Shown here piece by piece: positions 44,142 through 55,611 of a stretch of DNA of 64,000 nucleotides (position 1 is the stretch's first letter; each line of letters opens with the position of its first letter). The notes below the pieces were generated by a model. The model did not search any database, was not told the origin of the DNA, and was given only the letters and a program-made list of their open reading frames with translations. The position numbers were made by a program, and so were the translations under genes. This DNA is from Toxorhynchites rutilus septentrionalis (Eukaryota; Arthropoda; Insecta; Diptera; Culicidae): contig NC_073745.1 of NCBI RefSeq assembly GCF_029784135.1, forward strand, positions 244,679,624-244,743,623, read 5' to 3'.

Positions 44142-44627
44142 GATCATTTACTTAAAGTGGATACAATTCTTCGTAAGTTTAAAACCAGCATTTGCACTAA
44201 AATGGAGAACGAAAAATCATCCGCCAACGAAGGACCATTAGATAATAACGAAGATGATTTTGATGCCATGTTAGAAGAAGAATGTAACCAGACTAGACCG
44301 TCAATTGAAACTACGCAGTTAGATCTCAAACTGAAGCTTCTACAATTGGCTAATGCCAAATCACGACTACCGACATCTATGGACATCATTCAGTACTGGC
44401 AAAGTAAATTTCGAAGACCCGGAGTTGTATGACTTGGCTATGACCGCATTAGCTGTACCAGCAACTCAAGTTACGGTGGAACGTTGCTTTTCAGCAGTCA
44501 AAATACTACTTGATCAACGGCGTTTGCGAATGTCTGCAGCTTTGTTGAATGATATGATGATTATAAGATGCAATCAAGATCTCCTACCAATGGCTGTGTC
44601 TCAAATTAATAATTGAATGCTGCGTTT

Positions 44628-45932
44628 TTTGACGTGGGACTACGTCTAACCGGAATATATGGAGGGTAAAATGAAAACCTAAACACAGAACATGCAGGAA
44701 AAAATGAAAGATTTCGAATGCTTATAGCTCGAACATTTCGTACTGGATAGGAGAGATGTTTGCATCACTTGATAGGAAATATTTCTACGCATCTATCGCA
44801 ACTAACAAAATGTTGTTTTTCATTAGATAAACAATTGAATAACTGTAAAATATTAGGCGTTATCTAAACGCCCTAACTGCATCGTTTTGATTGGCCCGAT
44901 TTACGGTTTCCCTAACACAACCATCAAACCCAAGCAGCCTTGGGGTAATCGGCATTGCAAATACATGAAAGTAGGGGGACTTTTGTTCTCATCGAAAAAT
45001 GTTCCCTAACACAGACTTTAAAACCAAGCAGCGAAATCGGCATTGCAAGCACACGAAAGAGCCTAGAGGCGAGTGAACTGAAAAGTTTAAACCCTCTTAA
45101 AGCCAAAAAGAAGAAAAAGAACACACGAAAGTAGGGGGAGCTTTTGTTCCCACCGGAATGTGTTCCCTAATAGAGATTTCTAAACCAAGGTGCCTGGAGA
45201 AATCGGTATTTCAAATTCATGCAAGTCGGGGGTATTTTTGTTCCGACTGGAATGTGTTTCCCTAACACAGACTTCAAATCCATGAAGCGTTGGGAAATCG
45301 GCATTGCGAATTCATACAAATCGGGGGTATTTTTGTTCCGATTGAAATGTGTTTCCCTAACACAGACTTCAAAACCGAGGTTTCTGGGGAAATCGGCTCT
45401 GCAAATAAATGCAAACTGCGAGTACTTTTGTCCTCGCTTGCCTTTGTGCAGAGTGGAATATGTCTGTCCTAACATGATCTTCTAAACTTAGGAACCTGGG
45501 AAAATCGTGCAGCCACTAGAAGCGAATGAACTTCCCAGTTTCAAGCAAATTCGAGATTCGAGAAGTATGTACACTTTTGGGATGTAAACTTCAGAGGGAA
45601 ATGGAAAATAAAATAATCGTTTGATAATTTTTTTTTGTCTTTATTGGAAAGATTTTCAGCCTTAGGCTGGTTCATCAAACGTTTGATAATTCTTCCGTAC
45701 ATATATTTTGTTCTAGTCATCATACCAAACGTAAAAGGTCCGTCATTAAATTTACTTGTAACGAAGAACAATCAATCACAATAAATGAATTGACTTTACA
45801 CGGCATTTGTTCATTTTTTTCACTCACAGAGCAAATATATTGAACTCAATTGAATTTGGAAACTGTTTCATTCAATCAAGAATTTAATCAATACAAACGA
45901 ATGATTGCTAAGCTAAGGTAGTTCCACGTGAA
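44628..45932 (+). mobile_element. B-family element, copy 3
   Basis: Left end TTTGACGTGGGACTACGTCT; right end GGTAGTTCCACGTGAACA directly followed by TTTTTT, without the usual right hairpin. A 95-bp array occupies 44920-45430 and is interrupted by unrelated sequence at about 45060-45125. A 50-bp retro-insertion is at 45630. Confidence 0.7.
45630..45679 (-). mobile_element. 50-bp 5'-truncated poly(A) retroposon
   Basis: Flanked by identical 12-bp duplications CGTTTGATAATT (45618-45629 and 45680-45691). On the - strand it reads GATGAACCAGCCTAAGGCTG, AAAATCTTTCCAATAAAGAC and an A tail. This is the 3' tip of a polyadenylated transcript with an AATAAA signal. Confidence 0.75.
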
Positions 45933-47144
45933 CATTTTTTAATTTGGAGCACCATACATTTTTTTATTCTTGTTTATTTTTATTTCTATTCCCTTGTAAT
46001 AAATTTAAAAAAACAACTTGTTGAACGACTCTCGTTTTACTTTTTTACTATATCAACAAACTTGAAGGAGGTTTCAGAATATATATATAATAATATAATA
46101 TAATAAATTTAAATTACCCAAATCAGTGATTTCAAATTAATGCTGTTAAGATAAAATCAATTATGCTGCGCTAAACTGAAAAATATCCCTTTACTCGCGC
46201 CAGCTTCTTACTATACTGCACAAAAAGGTATAACAGTCCCATTTACATTTTACCAAAAATGAGTTCTCTTTGCATCCATTTTTCCATCCTGCATTCATTC
46301 CAAGCAAACGCTTCCAAACCATTTTAGAAAAATGCATCCCCAGAAAATTCGTTCCCCCTGAAAATGAGGGTTAAACGCAAATTTAAATGTGCATGATAAA
46401 TCACATTTTGTTCAGAAAATATGAAAAATACCAAAACTAGTTTCATAATGAAATAATATTTTGCAGTTTGCAATTGGTTTCAACTGATTTTATGCGTTTG
46501 ATGCAGAAATTTTTCAGAAACATTACCCTGCAAAATGATTTTTTTGGAATTGGTTTTTTGAACGCCCTAATCAAACTTTCATAAAAATATCAACATGCAT
46601 CTAAAACTATTTTTTGGATAATTATTTATTTATTTGGCCAGCATTTGTACGACGTCGCCCGCTGTGCAGTCGTTTCCCCAGACTTCAATTGGCAACATGC
46701 ACGCAAAAAAATCTCATAGAAACTTCTTTCTATTCAGAGAATGTTTTCTTTGCACGAAACCAAGGATTATATAATCAGACTTGCAAAATGTGCATGAACT
46801 CATAGCCTCTTAGTTCATGCAATTTTTGTAATGCGAACTAAATTTCAAGTTCGTTTCTGTGAAAAAGTATTCTACGAAGAAATATTTTAGGATGAATAAA
46901 TTCTTTCCGTGCGTGAAAAGAAACGAAACGAAAGCAATGAATACTGCGACATCGGGTGATATGTTTGTACATGATGTTCGTGAATTATGAACATCGTGTT
47001 TGTTTACAATGTTTATGTTTGTGTATCATTATTCGCGTTTGGGATAGACATTCAACACTAGCGAAAATCATGTTTGAATTCAAACAAAGACATGTAATTT
47101 TCACATCGGGTGGACATGTGTAAGTGTTTGTCGGAAGACTGACT
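45933..47144. other. No gene seen
   Basis: AT-rich. AATAAA at about 45999 could be an old transcript end of the hAT gene displaced by the B element. No coding features. Confidence 0.35.
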
Positions 47145-47375
47145 GTCTCCGCTGTCCGGTGGTCCAACTGGATAATGGAAGAACAGAAAGAATAACTCTT
47201 ACGCCTAAATGGCTACTGTGTGAATGTACCATATGTAATGGTATAGAAGGAATACTGGCGAATGGCAACTGTGTGTAATGTGCTAATAATAGATATGATA
47301 ACCATGTGACATGTACACGATTAAAATTCGGCTCTGTTACAGCTAAAATGCTAATGAGCCTTAAATAAATAAATG
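47145..47375 (+). mobile_element. Second SINE family, 5'-truncated copy
   Basis: Matches 29955-30190 (AACTGGATAATGGAAGAACA, CATGTGACATGTACACGATT, ATGCTAATGAGCCT) and ends AAATAAATAAATGGG with an A-rich tail. The tRNA-like head is missing, as in reverse-transcription truncation. Confidence 0.65.
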
Positions 47376-47394
47376 GGATAAAAAAAAATATATA

Positions 47395-47432
47395 TCAATT
47401 GTGGGTGGGACGAAATTTGCCGGGTCAGTTAG
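47395..47432 (+). mobile_element. Helitron-like 3' tip
   Basis: GGGTGGGACGAAATTTGCCG, GGTCAGTTAG followed by T: the family 3' end only. Confidence 0.45.
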
Positions 47433-47773
47433 TTTGTTAATGAAAACGAATTCTGTTCAAAATGTTGGACATGATCAGATATCTTACATTGTCAGTCTTC
47501 TCCCTCCCAAATATTTCTAAGTGGTATGTTGGATCGTAACACCTTCTCATCTTCGCCCATAAAACATCATACAGCACCCCCCCCTCCTCCCTACTGGATG
47601 GTAAAGTACAATTCAATAAGTGCGCACTTTTGCCCCGTACGGTGCGCACCTTTGCCCCCACTATGGGGCAAAAGTACGCATTTGCCATTTTGTATTAAAA
47701 TGGGTTTTTGTCTAACTACAAAAAAAACTCGAGAAATTCTTGTACTACGTTTCGAAGGTAATATATATAATAT

Positions 47774-48095
<322 letters not shown>

Positions 48096-51000
48096 AGTTT
48101 TTGGACGACAACAGTTAGGTGCGCACCTTTGCCCCGCACTACTCTATAGGTTATTTCAATAGATGCAAAAAAAAACTTTGTTCTACAAAAATGTCTTGAA
48201 TAACTGGGATTACAACATTGTCGAACTATGTTTACCTCCACAGTTTTAGAAAGTTAGAGAGTTCGATGTCTTATTTCATCGAAAATTTTTGTCACCTTAT
48301 TTTTAACAACACGAATAAAGCTGTCCAGATCACGAAGCATTACGGTATAGCGAAAAATATATCATTTACCAAAAAATAGAGTGGGGGGAGGGGGGCGGAA
48401 GCGGCGAACCGCCCCTGGGTGAACGATTTTAGGGGTGCAGAAATACCCCTACATTAACAAATATTTCACCATTCGGCATACACCATATACAGATAGCAAA
48501 GAGAGAGGGGTGCAACTAGACACTTCCGCCCCGGGTGCGAAAGCTCCACTCGACGCCACTGACCATTAGAGAGGCAATATAATGACAACATTCATATGCT
48601 AAATCAGAAATATACAACTTGAACTGTGACAAGTAGCTTTAGAATCGCAACATTGTACTATTGAGGGTGGATTCACGGTAATATGAAACGCATATTGAGA
48701 TATCAGTTGCTATGCTAATAACAATTCAACCATATGAATAACTATGACAGTCTGGGCTATCTTAATAAATCTTCCATAATTCATAACCATTCTATATAAT
48801 TTATCCAACTGGTTGAACTAGAGCTCACTATATGAACTGTAGAAGCTGTTCAAGTTATATAGTGTGAGCTGTAATCTTGAAGAGTGAAATAATTGTTTCC
48901 AGTTCGTTTTACATTTCCTGTTCAATCTCTCTCTCTCTCCTATCACCATTCAAACCGTTATAAACTCCAAAGTATAATTATCCCAAGCAATTAGAGTTTC
49001 TGAACTTTTTTGCGGACTAAACTAGACACCTTCATCCAACTCCAAATTTTTGTATTAATTTCAATACGGAACAGAATAAAATAACTGACACACGCTATTC
49101 TAAATGTCTAACTCCATAGCATAATGAACGTCATGCGACTGCACAAAACTTATTCAATGTCATCGTTAGTACAAAATACCACATAACAAACATAATGTGC
49201 TTCCATGCAGCTCCTCAAAGGATTTGAACTTGTTCACACAATGAGACCGAGCAATGACTTCACTGGGATAGGTTGAAATTCTGAAGTTGAAACGTATACC
49301 TGTATGATTCAATGGGTAAAGTTAGCCAAGAGTTTGATTCATCTCGAATTTGAATCAGTCAGTCGTGAGTTTATGTCGCTCGCATTTCAGTCACGTCAAA
49401 TTAACGTCAGTTGAGTGCTTGATTCATACAATAGAAACCCGCAATTCACTCGTTCAACTCCTGTCACAATGCGCTGTTTCTAATTTCGACAGTCAAAAAT
49501 TCTCGCTGTCAAACGAATTCAAACAAACTCTGATCATCGGAATGACGATGGAATAATAGAAATATCGGACAATACTCACAGCTCAATGGAAATAAAATGA
49601 TCGAGAAGCGGTCGCACCCTAACGGGATGGTTTGTCCTGCCCCTTCCGAGTGGACCGCACATCGATAGCCACAAGTAATGTGACTTTAATAAGAGCGGGA
49701 GAACGACTCAAAAGGAAAAGTTCAAGGACATGCGCGTAAAGTCCACCGATCAGGACGAGTCCAGACCGGTACCGGTGATAGCTCGTCGGGCGGGTATTCG
49801 CTACAAGTGATCTTTGCGAGCACGCGTAGCAAAAAGAGGAGATAACTGATATGAATAAGAAGTGTGAATGCCCGAAAACTAGTTGCCCCGAGGCAAGATG
49901 AAGCAAAGAAATTGTTTGGGATTTGAGTGGCTGTTTCGGTTAGATTCAAACATGGAAAAAGATTCCTCATATAACATCTCGGGATAGTGGGTTGGCCAGA
50001 TCACTGTGGAAGGAATGTATGAGGTCATGGTCGTTACAGGCTGTTCAAAATGAAGCTTGTATGTGGTAATGGATTTATATTGCCAAGTCATGAGTCAATC
50101 ATAAAGTGCTACTACAAATGGTTTACCAAGCCTTTTAAAGTTCAAGCTAACGCTCTATAAGACAATCTACTTGAACCTGAAAACGTGAGGCGTCTTCGCT
50201 ACTAAATGCTACTAAATAGGGAAGATGTAAAATTGTTTGTTAGTTTGTTAGCTTAAAAAGTTAAAGTTTATTTGCACTCATGTAGCTGACATAAACATAG
50301 GAAAACAAATCGCTGTAAACATTTTATTTCATGTTTATGCTGCTTGAGGTACACTCTTATGGTCTGCAAAACGGAAATGATAAAATTATTTCTTTGCTTC
50401 TTAAACGTAAAAAGAAACATTTTCAAAACTTTTTCGTGGCATTAAGAATGATGCAAATTATAGGAAGGTAAATAATTTGTGGAAATGAACCGTCGAAATG
50501 CCTCGATCAGGCCAGTGAAAAGTTTGTATTAGGGTAACAACGAATATCTTCCCGCACAAACGCAAGTCGGAGTGCTTCTCGTAATAGCTCTAAAATTACG
50601 ACTAACCAGGAGCTTTTTTTTCAGCACTTGCCCTTTTTAGTAGATTCTTGAATGTGGTTTTACTTCTTATCTTGATAGCTTTGTTCCAATCCGTTCTTTT
50701 CATTGTGATAAAAAGCACAAATCTTACTTTAATTCAATCATGGGCAGAGCTCGTAAATTATTATACGAAAAATAGTAAAACAGTAACGACTTGAAAGATC
50801 ATCTGGCATTCAAAAGAAATCGTAATTAAATTAAAATGCTAATATGCACAGCCAAACATGATTATTTTGCTACACGTCTTATCTGGAAATTTCGCCGAAA
50901 TAATTTTGGAGAGATCTTGAAGCACCTGGAATTGGTCGAACAACGGATAGTTTAATCGCTGATGAAATCAACCGCAAGTCCTGTAATTATTTTCCCCAAG

Positions 51001-51194
51001 TCAAACATCAATTTTCTGGTTCAACGGGTTCAAATGAATTCAATCGTGATCCTTTTTATTTCGATGGAGTTAGTCAAATTGGCGATATTAGACATTCACG
51101 GCTCTCGAGTTAGGAACTCATAATAGTATATAACTCATAATAGAGCAATTCCACACCAAATCAGCCGGCCACTGACTCGATCTTCTTCGATTTT
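48096..51194. other. No gene seen; small GC-rich repeat at 48379-48545
   Basis: 48379-48545 is GC-rich (GGGGGGCGGAAGCGGCGAAC, CCGCCCCGGGTGCG) and resembles the dispersed 'CGACGCCACTGA' type repeats of arthropods (from memory). 49600-49900 is also less AT-rich but has no recognisable domain on either strand. The remainder is featureless. Confidence 0.35.
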
Positions 51195-51790
51195 TTGACG
51201 TAGGACTACGTCTTATATTAAGGGTTCCCAATCAGAAAACAGGTCACGACTTTATGAAATAAAGTTAACGTTAGTAACTATTATTGCTACGAACGGATTT
51301 TAACATTTTGCATACCAATCGAATCGGAAATTTTCTAAGATTTTGAGGTGCTATACATTACAATCCCATAATCTGTATATGGTTTAAATTGATGAAAATT
51401 GGAAGCATTCCCATTTCCCCATACATTTGTTCTATCCATTTGTGTGTTTTCCCGAACAGAGCTGTAACGAGCAACTTATGCAGTCGCTAGAATAGAAACA
51501 ACGAAAGGGGATTGTAAGTAAGTTGTCGCTAGCGTATAAGTATTGCATCTCCTCTGAGGAAGATTCTCATAATATTTCTGTGTCCGAAACAACAAAGGTC
51601 GCTTATTCTGCTCGTGTTGTGTTTTATGTTCATTTCCTGTACATGTGAATAGCACACCTTCAATACTTTTAGTTGCCTTTCGTAATTGCTCTCGTGCGCA
51701 TCGGCTCAAAAAAATTTCAAAAATATTCAATTTCAAAAAAAAATTGCGTTGTCCTACGTCCTAGGCGGCCGTATCTCGGATACAATCCCT
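51195..51790 (+). mobile_element. A-family element, copy 4 (short)
   Basis: Left end TTGACGTAGGACTACGTC after GATTTT; right end GCGTTGTCCTACGTCCTAGG, GCGGCCGTATC...GATACAATCC, followed by GATTTTTTAA. GATTTTTT on both sides is a likely target duplication. The interior matches copy 2 (14763) with a deletion. Confidence 0.7.
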
Positions 51791-52029
51791 AGATTTTTTA
51801 ATCTTGGTACTTATGATGGAAGCTTCTCAAAAAGACAATTTTCGTATGACCAATTCAAATTACGACTGATTTTTGAAAAGGACGTAACCGAAATCATCGA
51901 TCTTTCTTTCAAAAAATAGTTCTGGGACCATCGAATCCATCGAAATTTCTTTCACATACCATTTATATTTGTGAAGATTTGCTTTTTATAGAATAATATG
52001 TTTCGACTTTTATTTATTTCAACTATGAC
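51791..52029. other. No gene seen
   Basis: AT-rich spacer between the A element and the transposase-like remnant. Confidence 0.4.
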
Positions 52030-53010
52030 TATTTATATACAGGAAATATTTCAGGTTCTTCTTTAGAATTAGAATATATCTTAGCTGCTAGCTTATCACC
52101 AGAAATAGGTATAAATGAATGATATTTATGAATACCAGGAATTGATTTCGTTTTCTTAGAAATCTGTTCAAATTTCTCTTCAGCTAACCTATAGTCATCT
52201 TTAGAAACATAACAGAATGATTTTTTAGTTTTCTGCTTACAATCATTGACCCAATCATAAAGTTCTTTTGAATTTTTCAGCGAATGCTCATGCTAGCATG
52301 CTAGCGAATGCTAGCTCTTCTTGCCATTCGTTTGAAAGTTCCGCCATGTGAAGTTGCAAAAAAATGCCATTCAACTTCTAAACTTCTATAGATATAGTCG
52401 ATTTCAAATGCCCCAATAATTTCGATATAAACATCTGTACTGCAACAGCATCATGTTTCAAAACCTCCGAAATGACAATGAAGCTCAAGTTTTGTAGTGT
52501 ACCATTAACATTGCAATAAACTACAAACGTGTGTATTGTGCACTGGGAATTATTCCAATGATAGCGGACGTATAGTTTTCGGAAAAATCCCATATTAAAC
52601 GGAGGTCTGCCAAACATTGTTTTCTTGTTTTCGAAAATCTTGCTTGTTCAATTTTAATCGTGATGCATCAATTTATTTATCTTCACAAAACGAGCAAAAT
52701 TCTTCTGAAGACAGTTTATTCAATTCAATTTTACATCTATCAGTTGACACCCACGGCTCAAAATCCATCTCTATAATTTTTTTGTATTCAATTTAACTTG
52801 AAGATTTTTTTAAATGAAGATACATCATTACAATTCACACAAATACTATATCCTTGTGTAGAATTTAATGGAGCTTTTAAAACTGCCTCTCGATTTGCGG
52901 TGCGATAGTTGTTTATTGAATTATTCATTATCAAAGACGAAGAAGGGATAATTTTCCATTCAAACTGAATTATCTCTGTATTGGAAGGTCCTACAGGAAC
53001 GTTCTAGGAA
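52030..53010 (-). pseudogene. Remnant of an unclassified transposase-like protein
   Basis: Several conserved-looking blocks follow each other on the - strand in different frames. These are: STQGYSICVNCNDVSSF (about 52860-52800); PWVSTDRCKIELNKLSSEEF and CSFCEDK (about 52760-52680); NMGFFRKLYVRYHWNNSQCT, HTFVVYCNVNGTLQNLSFIV and ISEVLKHDAVAVQMFISKLL (52600-52390); EVEWHFFATSHGGTFKR (about 52375-52320); and LKNSKELYDWVNDCKQKTKK, SFCYVSKDDYRLAEEKFEQI, KSIPGIHKYHSFIPISGDKL (52290-52070). The layout (zinc-ribbon-like CxxC, hydrophobic RNase-H-like strands, WHFFATSHG, C-terminal PGI/YHSF block) looks like a transposase family seen in arthropod genomes that I cannot name with confidence. An internal deletion precedes EWHFFATSHG. 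Nothing here is functional. Confidence 0.5.
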
Positions 53011-53523
53011 TCAAATGAAAGCTGGTTGATAAGGTTAATTGTTTTTTTTGTTGATTTGGTTAGAAAAATATTGTGTAAGTCCAGAAAATCTTTAAAAAAA
53101 AGAGAATAATCGATTTTTTATGTCTTCCCGATATTGTTGCCCACTATACCAATTTAAAAATATGAACGTAAAATAATCTGACACCTGAAAGTTTTTACTT
53201 CAAAATGATGTACCTCCCATCAATATGCGTTGATTTTTCACTAAGTTACAGCATGTCAAAAATCACTTAAAATTTTCTGATCCTCTAATTTTTTTGTCGA
53301 GTGTATATCGAAAATGGTCAACAATAAACTTTGTATGATTTTTCATGCAAAATTGCGTGTGGAATCGATTTATTGCGTTACTTTTCTTGTAAAGCTAAAA
53401 TTTCACAAAGTATTGAAATTTCATAAATTCTCATAACATCTCAATTACAATATACTTAATGACTAGTTTATAACTATATTTATGAAAACTACATGATATT
53501 TAATTATTAGAGGTATCATGTAT
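53011..53523. other. No gene seen
   Basis: AT-rich; no frame or repeat end recognised. Confidence 0.4.
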
Positions 53524-53797
53524 GTGCTCCCGTGGCCGAGTGGTTAGCGTCAAACCTAACATGCCAGGGGTTCGGGTTCGATTCCCGTTCTGGTGGGGGA
53601 AATTTTTCTTCAAAGAAATTTCCTCTGACTTGCACTGTGGTCACGCGTATTCTAGAGCTTGCCACTCAGAATGCATTCAAGGAGTGTTATTTGGCATAGA
53701 AATCTCAACTAAGTACTAATGAAAATGACGCAAGTAATGCTACGTTGAGACGGCGGAGTTCCTCTAGGAACGTTAGTGCCATATAAGAAGAAGAAGA
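53524..53797 (+). mobile_element. Feilai-like SINE with perfect target duplication
   Basis: Head GTGGCCGAGTGGTTAGCG (box A) and GGTTCGGGTTCGATTCCCG (box B), body TTTCCTCTGACTTGCACTGT, and an AAGAAGAAGAAGG tail. Flanked by AGGTATCATGTAT at 53511-53523 and 53798-53810 (13 bp, identical), direct evidence of LINE-type retroposition and a young copy. Confidence 0.92.
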
Positions 53798-53810
53798 AGG
53801 TATCATGTAT

Positions 53811-53994
53811 TTTGTATTAATAATGAATGACGGAATGCAACGCAGCAAACATATATGACAAAACTATAGTTCATGAATACAATGATCTTTCAGTCAATGA
53901 CTTGTTCAATAATTTCATTGTCATTGTCACATCATTACATTACTGTACTTATTGTAAGTTCATCATTCTATTAAGTGGGCCATTCATCTATCTA
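53811..53994. other. No gene seen
   Basis: Short AT-rich spacer. Confidence 0.4.
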
Positions 53995-54665
53995 TCTATA
54001 TATATGCAAATGGAGTGATGTCTGTCTGTCTGTCTGATTCTTATAGACTCGGAAACTACTGAACCGATCGACATGAAAATTGGTATGTAGGGGTTTTTGG
54101 GGCCGGGGAAGATTTTCGTGATATTTTGAGACCCCTCCCCCCTCTCTAGGGGGGGCTGCCATACAAATGAAACACAAATTTCTGCATTGAAATTAACCAA
54201 GCAAACGAAACCAAAGTTGGCATGTGAAAGTTTTAGGGTGCAATAAATGTTTCTATGATGGTTAGACAGTCCTTCCCCCACTCAAAGGGGGGGCTGCCAT
54301 ACAAATGAAACACAAATTTCTGCATTACTCGAGAACTAATCAAGCAAATGGAACCAAATTTGGCATGTGGAGGTTTTAGGATGCAATAAATGTTTCTATG
54401 GTGTTAAGATACTCCTTCCCCCTCTCTTAGAGGGGGCTGCCGTACAAATGAAACACAAATTTTTGCATTACCCGAGAATTAATCAAGCAAATTAAACCAA
54501 ATTAGGCATATGGAAACTTTAGGGTGCAATGAATGTTTCTATGGTGGTTAGATACCCCTCCCCCCTCTCTTAGGGGTGGCTGCCATACAAATAAAACACA
54601 AATTTCTGCATTACTCGAGAATTAATCAAGTAAATGGGCGGGACGAAGTATGCCGGGTTAGCTAG
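53995..54665 (+). mobile_element. Helitron-like non-autonomous element, full length
   Basis: Starts TCTATATATATGCAAATGGA after A and has a GTCTGTCTGTCTG block. It contains about four tandem units of ~140 bp (CACAAAT at 54173, 54311, 54454, 54597), each with GGGGGCTGCCATACAAATGA and ACTCGAGAATTAATCAAG. It ends GGCGGGACGAAGTATGCCGG, GTTAGCTAG before T. No coding capacity. Confidence 0.7.
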
Positions 54666-54694
54666 TAGCATATAAAGTTCGAAATGAAGTAGGT

Positions 54695-55410
54695 TTGAAC
54701 ATATTTCATATTTTATATTTAGTTTTCAGAACTTATCCGGTGTCAATTAAGTCAATTAAACATGAAAGTGCTGTGTTTTCTCGTCGTTTCAGAAGTGTTT
54801 CAATATTTTTTAACATACAACGAGCTTCATATGGAGGAAGGGGAGATGTCCAGGCTAACTTTCTCAAGGCAAATAATAAAAATTGTTTTTGTACTGATTC
54901 TATTCGATTGGGTTGCAGTTCTTGATAGGGTGCCCATACAACACTGCAATATTCTAAAATAGATCTGATAAACAATGTTTTTATTGTGTATGGATCCCTG
55001 AAATTGTAACTAAATCTTTTTTATGAAACCGAGGATACTATTTGTTTTATTGATCATCGTATTGTAATGTTCGCCAAAAGTTTGTTTCGAATCAAGAATT
55101 ATATCTAAATCTCTAATTTTGACGCATCTATCTACATTTTCAAATCCTAGAGAACATATGAAGTCATAAGTTCCATGTTTCCGAGTATACGATATGATAT
55201 TACATTTTTTCACATTGACATCTAAAATACTTCTCAAGCACCATTCGAAGAAAACATCTATCTCTTGTTGGAAAATCTCAAGGTCACTACATTTGGTTAC
55301 TTCCATGTACAATTTCATATCATCAGCATATATTAGAATGTTGAGGTTAGTTAGCACTAGTGACACGTCATTTACGAATAGGATGAAAGCTTTCATAATA
55401 AGTACCAAGT
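54695..55410 (-). pseudogene. Non-LTR retrotransposon (LINE) reverse transcriptase fragment
   Basis: A frame from about 55408 carries FVNDVSLVLTNLNILIYADD, with the reverse-transcriptase active-site YADD, followed by MKLYMEV, CSDLEIFQQEIDVFFEW, LDIILDSKQTFGEHY and SILGFIKKI. After a stop and frameshift it continues as RSILEYCSVVWAPYQELQPN, RIESVQKQFLLFALRKLAWT and PPYEARCMLKNIETL (54975-54733). This is the palm-to-thumb half of a Jockey/LOA/I-group LINE. The endonuclease and N-terminal fingers are absent, and the 3' part ends near the Helitron-like element. Upstream sequence (55440-55600) matches another repeat, so the fragment is truncated on both sides. Confidence 0.8.
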
Positions 55411-55479
55411 TTAAGAAGAACCGGAGAAGGTCGGGTCAAAATTTGCTGTTTTTTGGCTGATTTGGCCTGGAATTGCTCC

Positions 55480-55600
55480 ATAGCATGTTCCTCCGTTGCA
55501 TGGAATACATGTTCGATACAGAAAATATAAAAAAAAGATTTCTCAAATCGGACAATTCTTTCCGTGAGTTCTGCGCTTCCCAAAACTTTAGGCGATTCAT
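55480..55600 (-). repeat. Fragment of long-variant Helitron-like repeat
   Basis: ATGTTCCTCCGTTGCATGGA, TACAGAAAATAT and AATCGGACAATTC match 25662-25750. Confidence 0.5.
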
Positions 55601-55611
55601 TTTTGATTATA

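Larger units (their letters stand above)
41210..44616 (+). pseudogene. hAT-superfamily transposase with one intron and two frameshifts
   Basis: ATG at 41210 starts MAKINVKDKFFQLDE, then a BED-type zinc finger (YKCLVQGCHS ... LKRHIVQQHP: C-x4-C, H-x4-H). A frameshift near 41600 moves to a second frame with the RNase-H core: VCFKYDGVPRHQRNIFGINI (first Asp), IYSATTDNGLNML (second Asp), an acidic insert (TDDDSDENDS), KCGAHTLNLIAKDVL (C-x2-H) and DCETRWGSTWAMIDS. Donor GTAAGT at 42685 and acceptor TTTCTTTAG ending 44141 splice LSAI to DHLLKVDTIL in phase. Another one-base shift near 44405 leads to ELYDLAMTALAVPATQVTVE, the hAT dimerisation domain, ending QINN at 44616. Catalytic motifs are preserved but the frame is broken twice. 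Terminal repeats were not found; a B-family element starts 14 bp after the stop. Confidence 0.85.

Noticed and set aside
53524..53600. Functional Ser/Leu tRNA gene
   Set aside because: Boxes A and B are present but the sequence continues as a SINE body with a target duplication; no complete acceptor stem.
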